Source of the DNA: Perognathus longimembris pacificus
Lineage: Eukaryota; Chordata; Mammalia; Rodentia; Heteromyidae
Direction of reading: 5' to 3'
Length of the DNA stretch: 64,000 bases
NCBI RefSeq assembly: GCF_023159225.1
Contig: NC_063177.1
Span: forward strand, 15,648,673 to 15,712,672
Of the stretch, positions 42,779 through 54,411 are shown one piece after another (the stretch's first letter is position 1; each line of letters begins with the position of its first letter). The notes beneath the pieces are model-generated. The model ran no database searches, was not told the DNA's origin, and saw only the letters and a list, made by a program, of their open reading frames with translations. The translations under genes were made by a program, and so were the position numbers.

Positions 42779-44548
42779 TGCATGGAAAACAATCATTCTG
42801 GCCTGCTGTAGACTGCACATGCTGATTCCCAAAGCTCTCTGCCAAGAATAACCTTACTTGGCCACCATTCCATCAAATGGCCTGAGAGATGTGCCCCGAG
42901 CAGCCTCATGGGTACTTCCAGCAAGGGGAGACCAGACAACTTCCACACCTTCTATAGATAGAGTGTTCTGCCCACCTCCCCCAACTCCCCACCAGCTGTT
43001 AGGACCCCTGCCTTGCCTCAGGAAGAAGCAAGGCTGCCAGCAAGCTAACCACGTGCCACTCAGTATTCCCACATGAATTCCCACCCAGCAGGACCAAGGC
43101 TAGCCTATGAAGTGCCTCTGCGTGAACTATACACAGATGGATCTCAGAATGGACTAGAAAAAGATGTGCCTCTATCTCAACAGATGCTGTCTTATCAGAG
43201 GACATCGCTTGGCTGGATCTCACCCTTCACCCATGCCCACCTTCCCCAGGGCTGGCCCCCACCATAGTCACCTCTTCCCAGACTGAGCCATTCAGAAATC
43301 ACAACAAGCTGTCCCTGGAGCCTGGAGCACCAGACACTGTAGCCAGCTGAAAGCCCAAACCAGGGTCTCTCGGGGTCTCTCAGGATCTCGGCCCAGTGTG
43401 ATCAGAGTGACTGTCCTCCTGGGGCTAAGCCCACCCCCCACCCTCCCCCATACAACAGCTGATGGCCAATTCCCAGAAGAGAGCATCTGGGTCTTGGTTC
43501 AGGGCCCCCCCACACATGGAGCAGGGAGAATTACAGATTCTCAGTGGGCTGGAAGGCCCTGATGTAGTGTTTGCCAGGCAGTAATATTGAATTGTAAACA
43601 TGTGTGCCTGTTTACTCTCCCTGCCGGAGCCTCCCAGTAGCCAGGCAACACTATCTGGCCTGGGGGACCAGGAGGGGGACTTTTCATGCCAGGCAGGTCA
43701 CCTGAGGAAGATTATCTAAACACAGTTAGTGTGAGCAGGATTAAGTGCCCCCTTTCCTCTCCCCCACTCAGCCCTGATGTCTCTGGATCTGTATTCTTCC
43801 CCACAGATGCCCACCCTGGCAGGAAGCAGCAGAGGGTAACCCCGGTAATTGGAACCAAAGTGGTAGATAGCATTATTAGAACAAGACAGAAACTGATGAC
43901 AAGTCATTTGCTATCTCTCCCACCTGCCAACCTAGAGGTAGCAGGCTGAAACTGAAGCAAGGAAGGCTCCAGTTAGAGGAAGCTGACAATGTGTGATTGG
44001 AGGCAAGGGATAGCCCCTTCTTTCAAGAAGAGATTAAACAAGTCCCTCTCAAAGATGGGTGAATAAAAGTAACATGTGTCCCTTTTTATTACCTTTTTTT
44101 CATTACCTTTTATTACCTTTTCTTCATGACCTTCTCACCTGGATGAGAGACTGACAAGCTCCCCACAAAAGGTTACGAAATGAAGGTAATGTCTAAAGTG
44201 ACAGGAGGGTGATGTGATCTCCTTTACTCAGCAGGAGAAGTCTGGGACATTTGACATGGCTCACATCTCACAGCTGTACAATACCAGTGCAAGGGGAAAA
44301 GGGACCCGAGAACCCATAGAAACTGTCCCAGGGTCACAGAGGATGGAGGCCCTGCCACAGAATCATGGAATCACACAGAAAGAAGACTGGCTACATACTA
44401 GACCCACAAGGCTTCTTCTAAGGAGCAGGTAAAGATCGCCACTTTACAGATGAGGAACCCAGGTCTGAACAAGGCCCAACCCCTCCCACTGAACCCTGAA
44501 AGTGGCCTGGCCTTGGAATGAGCTGAATAACAACCCATACGTCCCCCA

Positions 44549-44550
<2 letters not shown>
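42779..44550. other. Mostly unique intron stretch
   Basis: Only an antisense MIR-like patch at 44430-44500 is recognised. The segment 43590-43650 has clustered transcription-factor-like motifs. Confidence 0.4.
43594..43649. promoter_or_regulatory. Candidate cis-element: forkhead pair plus RFX X-box
   Basis: GTAAACA (43594-43600) and TGTTTAC (43609-43615) form an inverted forkhead-type pair. Twenty-one bases further is GTAGCC-A-GGCAAC (43637-43649), matching the RFX X-box pattern GTNRCC N0-3 RGYAAC. Motifs are seen directly; function is inference. Confidence 0.3.

Positions 44551-44602
<52 letters not shown>
44551..44602. repeat. (CA)n microsatellite
   Basis: About 25 CA units, one of the longest here. 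Confidence 0.95.
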
Positions 44603-44604
<2 letters not shown>

Positions 44605-44762
44605 TAAGCTTGTCCTACACCTACACCTATGCCTGTGAAGATGTAAGGTTACACAGCACTGGGGACTAAGGTTGCAGTCAGAATCAAGGCCAACAATCAA
44701 CTGATGCTGAGATGGGAAGCGCGGCCTGACTCAGGTAAGCCCAACATAACCAAGAATTCTCC

Positions 44763-44985
44763 CACTGGACTAGGATTTGAACTCAGGGCCTCATCCTTGC
44801 TCTGCTTTCTTGTTCATGGCCAGTGCTCTACCACTTGAGCCATGCCACTAGCCCAGCTCTTTGCTGATTAACTGGATATACAGTCATGCCAACTTTGCTG
44901 CCTTGGCTGGCTTCAAGTCTGAATCCTCCAGTTCTCAGCCTCCTGAGTAGCTAGAATTATATATGTGAGCCACTGGCACCCAACC
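44763..44985 (-). mobile_element. B1-like-Geo dimeric SINE
   Basis: The reverse complement runs gttgggtgccagtggctcac, atataattctagctactcag, linker, Geo to gagttcaaatcctagtccag. Confidence 0.86.
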
Positions 44986-45059
44986 CCAGGAGCCTATTTA
45001 ATTAGAAGTATAAGGCAGAAGAGCAAGAACCAGAGATGGCAGCATGAGAAAGACCTGGT

Positions 45060-45335
45060 GAGACGTTACTAGCTTCAAAAGCAGGAGAATGGGGCCAGGG
45101 GCCCAGGCATGCTGCTGGGCCTTCTAGAAGCTGAGAAAGATGAAGGAATCATTTCTTCCTTGGAGTCAATGGAGGGAATGCAGTGTGCCAGTACCATGAT
45201 GTCAGCACAAAGAAGACCCATTTCAGATTTCTGAGCTCCAGAAACATATGGTAATAAACTCACATTGTCTTAAGACCCAAAACTTGTAGTCATTTATTAC
45301 AGCATCTGTAAGAAACTATCAGAGTCTTCTTGTTA
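45060..45335 (+). mobile_element. MLT1-like LTR, 3' part
   Basis: tctagaagctgagaaagatg, agatttctgagctccagaaa, tggtaataaactcacattgt, cttaagacccaaaacttgta, tcatttattacagcatctgt follow the 3' half of MLT1 LTRs. Confidence 0.65.
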
Positions 45336-46532
45336 GGTTCAAGTCCCTCCTGCCTTAGCGAAGAAAGAAGACCTGACACTTTGGCTCTGAACTGGTAATC
45401 CTCCCTCAGTGCACAAAACTGGAGTCACACTACGACATGCATTCCCAGTCAGGGGTGAACTTTGACAACTGCCTTGAAGCTCTGCCCTCTTCTCAAGAAA
45501 CCAGAAACAGACTCTTAACTTCCACTTAGCCCAAGCAGGAAACCCAAATCCATTATCCCACCAAGATGTGGGATTTGCCCGTAGGAGGTGAAGCTGTCCA
45601 CCCCTGGTCAGGCTGGGCCACTTAGTGGTCTGCTAAGCCTGGCTTCCAGGCTCCTACCTTTGCCACCAGCACCAATCTCAGGTGCCTCCGGCCTCTGGAT
45701 AGGCCCTGCTAAGCCTGGCTCTCCCACGACAAGATTCCGATGCCTGCTAGATCCCCTCCACCCCCACCCTCAGGCTTTGCAAATCCACTTTCTAGCTTCT
45801 CTGAACTGACCATGGCTCCTGACTGGCTCTCTGCTTTGCTATTGTGGGGTGTAGGTAGTGTGCTGTGGCCTGAAAGGTTCCTCCTCACAGATCCTAAAAT
45901 CAATTCCTTGGAGAAATGCCTGGGAGCACAAAGTCTAAGGATTTCCCAACTTTTTCCGGGTTTGTTTGTCTTGTTTTAAAGCGTATCTGGATAAGCTTTA
46001 ACTCAATAGCTACACAGAGAGAGCAGACCACGAACCACCTTGTGTCCTTTCCAGAGGTTGGTTTCTGTACTCCTTACCCCTCACAGCCATTATGCCCTCC
46101 AATCACAGAGCTCTTGTAGTCCCAGCTCTACCAGAGCCATGAAGCATGAGGTCTGGCCTCAGTCACTCGCAGCCTCCTGCCTCCCAGATACCTCTCATCC
46201 CTATGCTGCCCACACAAGAGAGCAGCCCTCGGGGCCCCTGAGTGTACTCCTGAGCCCCATCACAGTGGAGTGATCTGATATGACTCAGAATCATCCTAAA
46301 TCCTTATGTCATCTCTGAAGTTATTCTGGTCACCTCAGAGGCCTGGCCACCTGGAGAAGAAAGAACATCAGAACCAGCCTCTGAGAAGAAAGAACTCCAG
46401 AAAGAAACATGTAACACCCCATCTTGCAAATGACTAGAGAGAGCATATCCCCCACAGTACTGAGATACATCAGTACTATTATTGTTAGTTGTAGTAGTAG
46501 TAGTAGTATTTATATGTATGCATGTGTACCTG
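45336..46532. other. Unique intron stretch
   Basis: No exon or named repeat; a short (TAG)n-type run at 46487-46507. Confidence 0.35.
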
Positions 46533-46770
46533 CACACATGCCAATATAGGGCTTAAACTCAGGGCCTCCAAGCTGTCCCTGAGCTTTTCCACTCAAGGCC
46601 AGTGCTCTACCACTTGAACTACAGCTCCACCTCCAGCTTTATGCTGGTTAATTAGAGATAAGAGTCTCATGGACTTTCTTTCCTTCCTGGACTGGCTTCA
46701 AATGGGTAGTCATCAGACCTCAGCCTCCTGAGTAGCTAGGATTACAGGTGTGAGCCACTGAACCCAGCTT
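46533..46770 (-). mobile_element. B1-like-Geo dimeric SINE
   Basis: The reverse complement runs aagctgggttcagtggctca, cacctgtaatcctagctact, linker, Geo to gagtttaagccctatattgg. Confidence 0.87.
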
Positions 46771-47443
46771 GAGATGAATCAGGTTGGTAAAACCAAGCCT
46801 GTCTTCATACAAAGTCAGCTCAGTCCTACAGCTGGTAACTCCTCCACCTCCCCTTTCATCTCCAACCACTCCTCCTGATCCATCACTACTAGCCTCCCCA
46901 CTCCTCCCTCTACCTTCCTTCCCTCTTCACTCCCTTTGCCTCTTCTCCCTTCTCCCCCCCTCCCATTTCCTTTTACCCACATTCCCTCAATACAACAGAT
47001 GACACTACCCAGCTACCCAGCCAACCATCCACCGCCCCCCCGCCCCCCACTCCTGGCTTTCCGTGTCAAGCCAGCCAGCCATCATATTAACATCTGACAT
47101 TTCAGAAACTTCTCAGTCCCACTGCCAAATCAAATCAGCTCAGCTGGTGTAATTTCCTCACAATCTCGATTCACCCCCAGGATGGGCTCAGCTTGATTTG
47201 GATATGTAACAGAGCCTAGGCTCTGGAAAGCTCCCATTACATAGCTGGAGAGACAAACCTGTTACCCAGCCTCCTGTTCTAAAAGCAGCAAAGCATCTCA
47301 AAAGGAGCACACACTCCTGAGGGCCCACTTCACAGCCACCTCATCTTCCCTCCAAAATCACAGCTTCTCATATTTCAAAGTAGGAATTGAGCCACAGCGT
47401 ACAAGAGTTGAAATAACTCACTTTTAAAAGTTTTTATACTCTT
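46771..47443. other. Unique intron stretch, CT-rich at its start
   Basis: 46830-46985 is pyrimidine-rich on the plus strand but often interrupted by A. 47060-47240 is repeat-free and AT/GC-balanced, and could be conserved. Confidence 0.4.
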
Positions 47444-47662
47444 GCTGGGGGCTGGTGGATCACATCTGTAACTCTAGCTATTCAAGAATCTGAGATCTGA
47501 AAATTGAGGTTTGAAGCCAGCCCAGGCAGTAAAGTCTATGGGACTCTTATCTACAGTTAACCAGTAAAATCCAGTTAGAACTGTGGCTCAAGTGGTGGAG
47601 TACTAGCCTTGAGCAGAAAAGGCCAAGTGTGTGGGGCTCTAAAGTCAAGCTCTAGCTTCAGT
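47444..47662 (+). mobile_element. B1-like-Geo dimeric SINE
   Basis: ctggtggatcacatctgtaa, tattcaagaatctgagatct, linker, Geo half to cttcagta; its tail is the CA array at 47663-47712. Confidence 0.85.
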
Positions 47663-47672
47663 ACACACACAC

Positions 47673-47712
<40 letters not shown>
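47663..47712. repeat. (CA)n microsatellite at SINE tail
   Basis: CA units with two CATA interruptions, directly continuing the SINE 3' end. Confidence 0.95.
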
Positions 47713-48229
47713 TTTTTTTTCTATTCTCAAAGGTTGGAGTTTTTAATAATAATAATATTCTTCTTTGGTACAAATCAATATCTTTTATAGAGAAGAAACA
47801 TCTTCTCTCATCTTCAGCAATTCCTCTGAGCCACTGAATGTTGTTTTTTTTTTAAAACATCGGCTAAATGCAAAGGAAACCAAATTGGACTCCTCGTATT
47901 TCAAAGGATCATCAACTGAGTGACTCTATCTGCGTGAAGGAGCCAAGCTATCTACATGCTTAGCAAACAGTAATAATGGATATTTCTTGCTCACAGGGTC
48001 ATTAGGGCATCATTAATTTTTAATAATATACTTCTTTGTACTTTAAAATCACTTAAACTTTTCATAGCAAGCACATATCATTTTATATAATATAGTTTGA
48101 AGATTATTTTTGTTTACTGACACAAAAGAAAAGTCATAAGTCTTTTTGAGGAAAACACTAGGCTTTTTTATTAACAGTGGAGTCCATACCCTTGTAAGAA
48201 TTCATGGTCTTGAGGTTTTGAAGGGGGGT
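47713..48229. other. AT-rich unique intron stretch
   Basis: No transposon recognised. 47850-47960 is of mixed composition and may be an old conserved or MIR/L2-derived segment. Confidence 0.3.
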
Positions 48230-48752
48230 TGTTAATGTGGGCATCTGGGTAGGCATGAATGAGCAGGAATGGAGAATACTCTAGGCTTTAAGATTGCATT
48301 CTGAAGCCCCAGGTGGCCCACATGCTGGTCCACCAATTAAGATAATGGTCCTGCCTCCTCCCGGTGAAGGTGCTCAGTGTCTAGGCAGGCAGGGCCTCTG
48401 AGGGAATGATTGACAAATGGGACCTTGCTCAGGCAGGCAGCACTGATCAGAGGAGGGCAAGAAAGAGTCTAATGCACAGGCAAATGTCTTCCCAAGCCTG
48501 GGCAGCCACTGCATAGTCTCAAACCATTGGATTTGGGGCCATAAGGGGAGGACTTCACCTACTAACCACCTAGTACCCCCACCCTACTGCATAAAACCCT
48601 AAATCCCTAGATATTACATGCAATCAAGGTTTATCCAACAGCCCACTATATCCCTTGGGGCACACTGCCACTAGTTAGGTGGTCTGTCCTTAACCAAATG
48701 CTAACCTTGCCTCACCACTTAGCTAATAAATCTCTCTTTACTATCTTCAAAA
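48230..48752 (+). mobile_element. Candidate unclassified LTR-like element
   Basis: Ends with tactgcataaaaccctaa (TATA-like) and, about 135 bp later, gctaataaatctctctttac (polyadenylation-like), a promoter-then-signal spacing common in LTRs. About 500 bp, no SINE or LINE features, no frame. I cannot match it to a named family and the duplication at its edges is not evident. Confidence 0.35.
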
Positions 48753-48765
48753 AAGAAAAGAGAAA

Positions 48766-48960
48766 GGGCTGGGAATGTGGCTTAGTGGTAGAATGTTTGC
48801 CTAGCATTCATGAAGTCCTGGGTTCGATTCCTCAGCACCACATACACAGAAAAAGCCAGAAGTGGCACTGTGGCTCAAGTAGTAGAGTGCTAGCCTTGAG
48901 CAAAAAGGAAGCCAGGGACAGTGCTCAGGCCCTAGGACTGGCAAAAAAAAAAAAAAAAGG
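48766..48960 (+). mobile_element. IDL-Geo SINE with small deletion
   Basis: Left half intact; the Geo half lacks the gagttcaagcc box between caggccc and taggactggc. Tail A16. Confidence 0.9.
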
Positions 48961-48992
48961 AAAGAGAGAGAGAGAGGAAGAAAGGAAGGGAG

Positions 48993-49188
48993 GGGGGCTG
49001 GGAATATGGCCTGGTGGCAAGAGTGCTTGCCTCATATACATGAGGCCCTGGGTTTGATTCCCCAGCACCACATATACAGAAAATGGCCAGAAGTGGCACT
49101 GTGGTTCAAGTGGCAGAGTGCTAGCCTTGAGCAAAAAGAAGCCAGGGACAGTGCTCAGGCCCTGAGTCCAAGCCCCAGGCCAAAAAAA
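48993..49188 (+). mobile_element. IDL-Geo SINE
   Basis: Second copy 33 bp after the last, in the same orientation; the two differ in the left half (aatgtggctta versus aatatggcctg), so this is not a simple tandem duplication. Confidence 0.9.
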
Positions 49189-49201
49189 AGGAAGGAAGGG
49201 T

Positions 49202-49323
49202 AGGAGGGAGGGAGGGAGGGAGGGAGGGAGGGAGGGGGGAGGGAGGGAGGAAGGAAGGAAGGAAGGAAGGAAGGAAGGAAGGAAGGAAGGAAGGAAGGAA
49301 GGAAGGAAGGAAGGAAGGAAAAA
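49202..49323. repeat. (GGGA)n(GGAA)n purine tract, 122 bp
   Basis: Uninterrupted purines on the plus strand, at the tail of the IDL-Geo at 48993. Confidence 0.95.
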
Positions 49324-49349
49324 CAAAAGAAAGAAAGAGAAAAGAGAAG

Positions 49350-49563
49350 CCAAGGGTCAGTAGCTCACACCTGTTATCCCAGCTACTCGGCTAAGATATG
49401 ATGGAGGTTCAAAGCTGGCCTGAACAGGAAAGTCTATGAAACTCATCTTCAATTAAACCAGAAAAAAATTAAAAGCACACAGAAGTAGAGTTGTGGTTCA
49501 TTCAAGTGGTAGAACACTAGAAGTGAGGAAAAAAAGCTAAGGCCCTGAGCTAAGGTACCAAAG
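49350..49563 (+). mobile_element. B1-like-Geo dimeric SINE (old)
   Basis: gggtcagtagctcacacctg, ttatcccagctactcggcta, linker gaaactcatcttcaatt, worn Geo half. Confidence 0.78.
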
Positions 49564-49587
49564 AAAGGGGAGGAGGAGGAGTAAGAT

Positions 49588-49684
49588 GAAGAAAAGGAGG
49601 AGGAGGAGGAGGAGGAGGAGGAGGAGGAGGAGGAGGAGGAGGAGGAGGAGGAGGAGGAGGAGGAGGAGGAGGAGGAGGAGGAGG
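49588..49684. repeat. (GGA)n purine tract, 97 bp
   Basis: GGA units without interruption after a short mixed lead; attached to the tail of the SINE at 49350. Frames through it give serine or glutamate homopolymers and are not genes. Confidence 0.95.
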
Positions 49685-50087
49685 TAGAGGGAGAGTTTGG
49701 GCCTTTTCCGCTCCTTGTCACATCCTCAAGGTGGATGAGCTGATCAGATGTCATCAGTCACCTACTGTTATTTACCAAGCAGTAACTATGAGTCGTTCCC
49801 TACAGGCTCTCTGGCAAAACAGAGATGAAAACCAGGCCCAACCAAACTGCCTGTGCTGCAGCTGCCCTGGGCCAGTTCCTCCCAGCCCGGCAATGCCCTG
49901 ACCCACATGCACTTGACATCCAACTACAAGGAGAAGCAGGTGCTGGCAGCTCACCACGCTTCACCACGCTCCCACCAGGTACTCACAGTATAGGCTAAGT
50001 ACTAACCCCCACAATATATGTGCATGTCCCAAAGTCTATGTGGCTTTATTTGGATGAAAAAATAAATAAAAGGTTCTTGGTGGATGC

Positions 50088-50345
50088 TATGGTTTGAGCT
50101 ATGTGTCCCCCCCACCAAATTCTTACATTGGAACTACACCCCCAAGGTGACAGTATCAGTGTCAGAAGGTGGGACTTTGAGTCAGTGGCTCCACTATCAT
50201 GAATGAGATGAATGGCCTTTTAAAAGGCCTGGTGGGGGTGTGGGGGAGGCTTTCCACTTCACACCTTGGGAGGACACAATAAGAAAACACCATCTTAGAA
50301 ATAGTGAGCAAGCCTCTGCCAGACCCCAAATCCACCAGTGCCTCG
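50088..50345 (+). mobile_element. MaLR (MST/MLT1-like) LTR, 5' and middle part
   Basis: gctatggtttgagctatgtg, ttggaactacacccccaagg, gaaggtgggactttgagtca, catgaatgagatgaatggcc, acaataagaaaacaccatct are MaLR LTR landmarks in order. Confidence 0.75.
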
Positions 50346-50449
50346 ACAACTAATACAAACTAAATAATAAGAATATATAATAAGAAATAAATGCCTAATG
50401 GTTAAATATTCCCTGTGTAAAGATTTGTTACAGGAGCAATAGGGAATGG

Positions 50450-50795
50450 CATAGCAAATATAATGAAGATACAGATCTCAAGGTGATCTCACTCTGCAGG
50501 ACCACCCAGGTGGGCTCTATAGACAGCAAGTGTCCTTACAGTAGAGAGACATGCACAGTGACACCCAGGGGAAGGCAAGGCTGTGTGAAGATGACACAGG
50601 ACCCACTAGGGCTACCAGCCAGTGGCTGGAAGAGGTGAGCAAAGATTCTCCCCCCCGGAGCCTCTGCGAGGAGCAAGGCCCTATGGACGCCCTCCTTGGG
50701 CTCTGAAACCGTGGGAGAATACATTTCTGTTGTTTTAAGCTGCCCACCAAGTCTGCAGTCATTCATTACAGTGACTATAGAAACCAATACACATG
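50450..50795 (+). mobile_element. MLT1-like LTR, 3' part
   Basis: ctctgaaaccgtgggagaat, acatttctgttgttttaagc, tgcccaccaagtctgcagtc, actatagaaaccaatac is a second MaLR LTR end just downstream; it could be part of the same provirus relic or a separate LTR. Confidence 0.65.
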
Positions 50796-52526
50796 CCAAG
50801 GCCCGAAACTCCATCTCCACAACTCAGCCAAGAGCGGGGAGCTTCCAGGGGTCTGGGGGGAGGGGGGAGGAAAAGTCAATGAGGAAAACACACGAGGGTG
50901 TACCTCCATCCCTTTGGAAACAAATAGAAGCCACTGCCCACTGAGTCCCAAGGCCCTAGACATCAGGCTTCAATATCTCATAAATGATATTGTGTGCAGG
51001 GATGGGAAGAGGAGAAAGGCCTGGAATCTGGCATTGCCCAGGTGAGCCTGTCACTATAGTTATCCTCCAAGGGTTTGGCTTGCTGACCATGACAACCACT
51101 GAACCCCCCATGTATCATTATCCAATGCCTGTATGATGCCAAGTCCTTTATGAAGCCCTGGCCTGCCCACTTCCTCCTCCCAGAAAATCTGGTGGGTGAG
51201 CACAGTCCTACAAATGAAGGAGCTGAGTTCTCTGAAGATTACTAAACTGCACAAGGTCACATCGATGGTTACTAAATCCCAGGACCTGGGCTCTCAGCCA
51301 GGCCTGGCACACTCCATCAGAGAAGAGGCAGGTCCTGGCAGAGGCTGCTCCACCAGGGTGGGGCAGCTACTCAGGCCTGCAAAGGCATGTGACAGGATCG
51401 GGGCTGCAGCATCCTAGGAAGCATTGTCAGGGAGATGTCCTCAACACCAAGCACTCTGTCAGGGGGCTTTTGAGCACAAGAGAGGCAGCCCAGGCTGAGA
51501 CTGGACCAACAGGAAGAGAAAGCCTGAGGAAGGAGGGCTTGATAATCGAGCACCTCCACAGGCATCAGGACACCCTAGGTAACAGACCACTCAGGCAGAG
51601 AGGGCGGCCGTGTCCCTGAGGAGCCCCTACCTGACTTCCAAGGTTTCCCATGAAGTGAGCATCTGGCCCAGAAATTCAGGCTCATTTTAATATTAGCTGC
51701 AGGCAAAAGGAATTAGGAAGGAAACGAGTGACAGAGACCAAGAGATCAAGAAATCTCTGTGGCCCTGGACTATCAAAGTCTCTACACAGCCCAATCTCAG
51801 AAACCCAAGGAGGGTGCTGGCCTTCCGCTCTTCCTGTCACCATGGGGACCTCCCAGCCTGTGACACCTGCGTAGATCAGGAAGCAGAAGGTGGGAGCCAT
51901 GTCCAGAAAGATGTGGCTGGCCCCAGCCTCTTCTTTCAGGTTTAACTTCCTTTTGCTAGATGAGACCCTTGGTTTAGTTCTTTTCCAAATGCCTCCTTTA
52001 TCACCCACATTTATCTGCCAGGGGTTTGTATATGACATACAGGTTCACACACACAAAAAAAAAACCATTTACATGGAACACAATTTCTGATACATTCCAC
52101 GGGGTAAGGCTCCTCAACTATGGACACCTGGCTAGGCAGAAACCATGGTATTTTGCTGAGGAGTAACTATTAGCCATGGAAAGACTGTGGCAGACTTCCT
52201 TCCAGATTTTCTTTCTAGGCACTGCTACCTTCCCCCCTTCCCTATTTTTTACTGTTATTAGAAAGGTGATATACAGAGAGGTTACAGTTTCATAAGTCAG
52301 GTAATGTGTATATTTCTTTTTGGACACTGTCACCCCTCCCCTCCCTCTCTCCCAGTTTTTTCTCTCCTGTCCCCACCTGTAAGTTGTATAGTTCATTTTC
52401 AACCTAGTGTCTAGTGAGTAGTCACTGCTATCCTAGATACAAAGTTTTGTCTTTCAGAAACAAAGTTCTCTGGGTTTGTCTTTTGTTTGTTTTTGGTTGT
52501 TTTTATTTGGGGGGGTTTGGGGGGGC
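50796..52526. other. Mostly unique intron stretch
   Basis: One antisense MIR at about 51185-51310 (acaaatgaaggagctgagtt, then ctaaatcccaggacctgggc). No exon recognised. Confidence 0.4.
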
Positions 52527-52744
52527 AGTTGGTGCCAGTACTGGGGCTTGGACTCATGGTCTCACACTCATGCTTGGCTTTTTTGTTCTAGGTTGGTGCT
52601 CTACCACTTGAACCACACTTCTACTTCCGGCTTTTTGCTGGTTAATTGGAGATGAGAGTCTCACAAATTTGTCTGCCTTGGCTGGCTTTCAGACTGCAGC
52701 CTCCTGAGTAGCTAGAATCATGGGTGTGAGGCCCTGGAGCCTGG
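52527..52744 (-). mobile_element. B1-like-Geo dimeric SINE
   Basis: The reverse complement runs ccaggctccagggcctcaca, cccatgattctagctactca, linker, Geo to gagtccaagccccagtactg. Confidence 0.87.
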
Positions 52745-53494
52745 TTAGAGAGTTTCATAAAAGTGGCACCTCACTGGCTGGGGGAACCCCGCCCCACCTC
52801 CCATTGATTGTCCTCTTCTGGAAAGAAGGTCTGGCAGAGGGCCACCTCTGACTTGCACAGGAATGGATGGAGAAGCTGACCTAGCAACCCCTAGCAACCC
52901 AGATGCTCATGGGGCTCCACAGGCAAGTCTGACAGTTCAGGTCAAGGTCAGATCGAATCCCAGCATAGATCACCTCAATGAAAGACTCTGATTTAGAGGA
53001 TCCAGAGGGTCATCTGCAACTCCTGCCCTTCTCAGGGCCTGAAAAAGTTGAGGTCTACAGTCTCAGGAGCAGGCCCAGCCCCACCCACCCCAGGTTCCCA
53101 TTCCCCAACCCACCCCAACTCCTCTCTCCTCTCCACCATGCTGAGAAGCCACATCTCCCATGTGAGCTTCTCACACGCTGGGCCATATGGTTCCTTCTGC
53201 TCAGCTAAGGTGCCCTGTCAGCAGCAAGCTCTTTGAGAGTTCAAGGACCCCTGCCTCCACGTGTCCCAATTCTGAGGGCACCACTGGCCCTCCTAAACTC
53301 CTGATAACCTGTGGGCATGAAAATCAGATACAGGAAAACGGTGGCATTGGAAACAGTCGACAGCTCTCCTAGCAAGGCAGCCCCCAGCCACCCTCTCAGC
53401 CCACCCTGCCAGTCCATGCTTGGAGCTCTGGCCAGGAATTGGGCTCCCATTCAGCCCATCTGCTCTGTTTCTCTTGGATGCTTTTCCTCAGCAC
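52745..53494. other. Unique intron stretch
   Basis: No transposon recognised. 52883-52898 has a duplicated cctagcaacccctagcaac. Confidence 0.35.
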
Positions 53495-53499
53495 AGGAG

Positions 53500-53534
<35 letters not shown>

Positions 53535-53535
53535 G

Positions 53536-53597
<62 letters not shown>

Positions 53598-53606
53598 GGA
53601 GAAGGA
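53495..53606. repeat. (GGA/GAA)n purine tract, 112 bp
   Basis: Uninterrupted purines on the plus strand, not next to a SINE. Encoded Glu, Arg/Lys and (minus) Leu runs are artefacts of the repeat. Confidence 0.95.
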
Positions 53607-54411
53607 TCCCATTGAAAAACATTAACAGCGAGAGGAGCATGTATGGAGTGGTTGCAGTAGGTGACAGGCAGGGGCTGGAGGCATAGCTGTTCTTTCTTCC
53701 TGGAGAAGCTACTAGAAGAGGGGCCGCCCCTTGATGTGCAGGGTGGGATAAGAAAAGCATTCTACCAAAGGTGTTTTTGGGTGTAGAATTAAGCTTTTTC
53801 AATGGACCCCAGAAGGAACACAAACAACTACCTTCCATGGAACTGAGTTTCTCAGTTCTGAGACTCCCGTCCCGTTCATCTGTAAATAAAATGGACTGTT
53901 CACCCCAGAATTCCAATTCCCAAGCTAACCAATCAAAGAGGCATTCCATATTACACCTTCACCCCACCCTGAACCTGCCTGGCCAAGGAAAGTGGTGGGG
54001 GGGGTGGAATCTCAGACCTCAATATGTAAAAATAACCAGAAGAGATGTCAACAAAGCAGAGGCCTGATCCCCACCTTGAAGATGGGGGAAGCCAGGTCTG
54101 CTGGGATATGAGATATAGGCAAAGCTGGGCCACAGGGGTAGCGGGGGAGCTGGGGGGGAGGGCGAGAGGAGGGAGGCAGCTGGAGGATCAGGCCCAGAGT
54201 AAGAATCTCCAATGTGGCACTCTCAGTCAACCATCATCTCCCAAACCCAAGCTCTGACCAGGACTTGGAGTACCAAAGACCAGGATGCTACACTCCAGGA
54301 CTCACAATTGGGGACAAACAGACCAAAGTGGTTACACTATTGGTTAACACAGCCAAAATGAGACAGGGCTGCTCCTCTGTGGGGAGCAGACTGGTATGAA
54401 AGTAGAGCTGA
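53607..54411. other. Unique intron stretch
   Basis: No repeat or exon recognised. Confidence 0.35.

Noticed and set aside
53311..53949. Glu-rich, Arg/Lys-rich and Leu-rich frames
   Set aside because: They come from the (GGA/GAA)n tract and unique intron DNA; no domain is recognisable.
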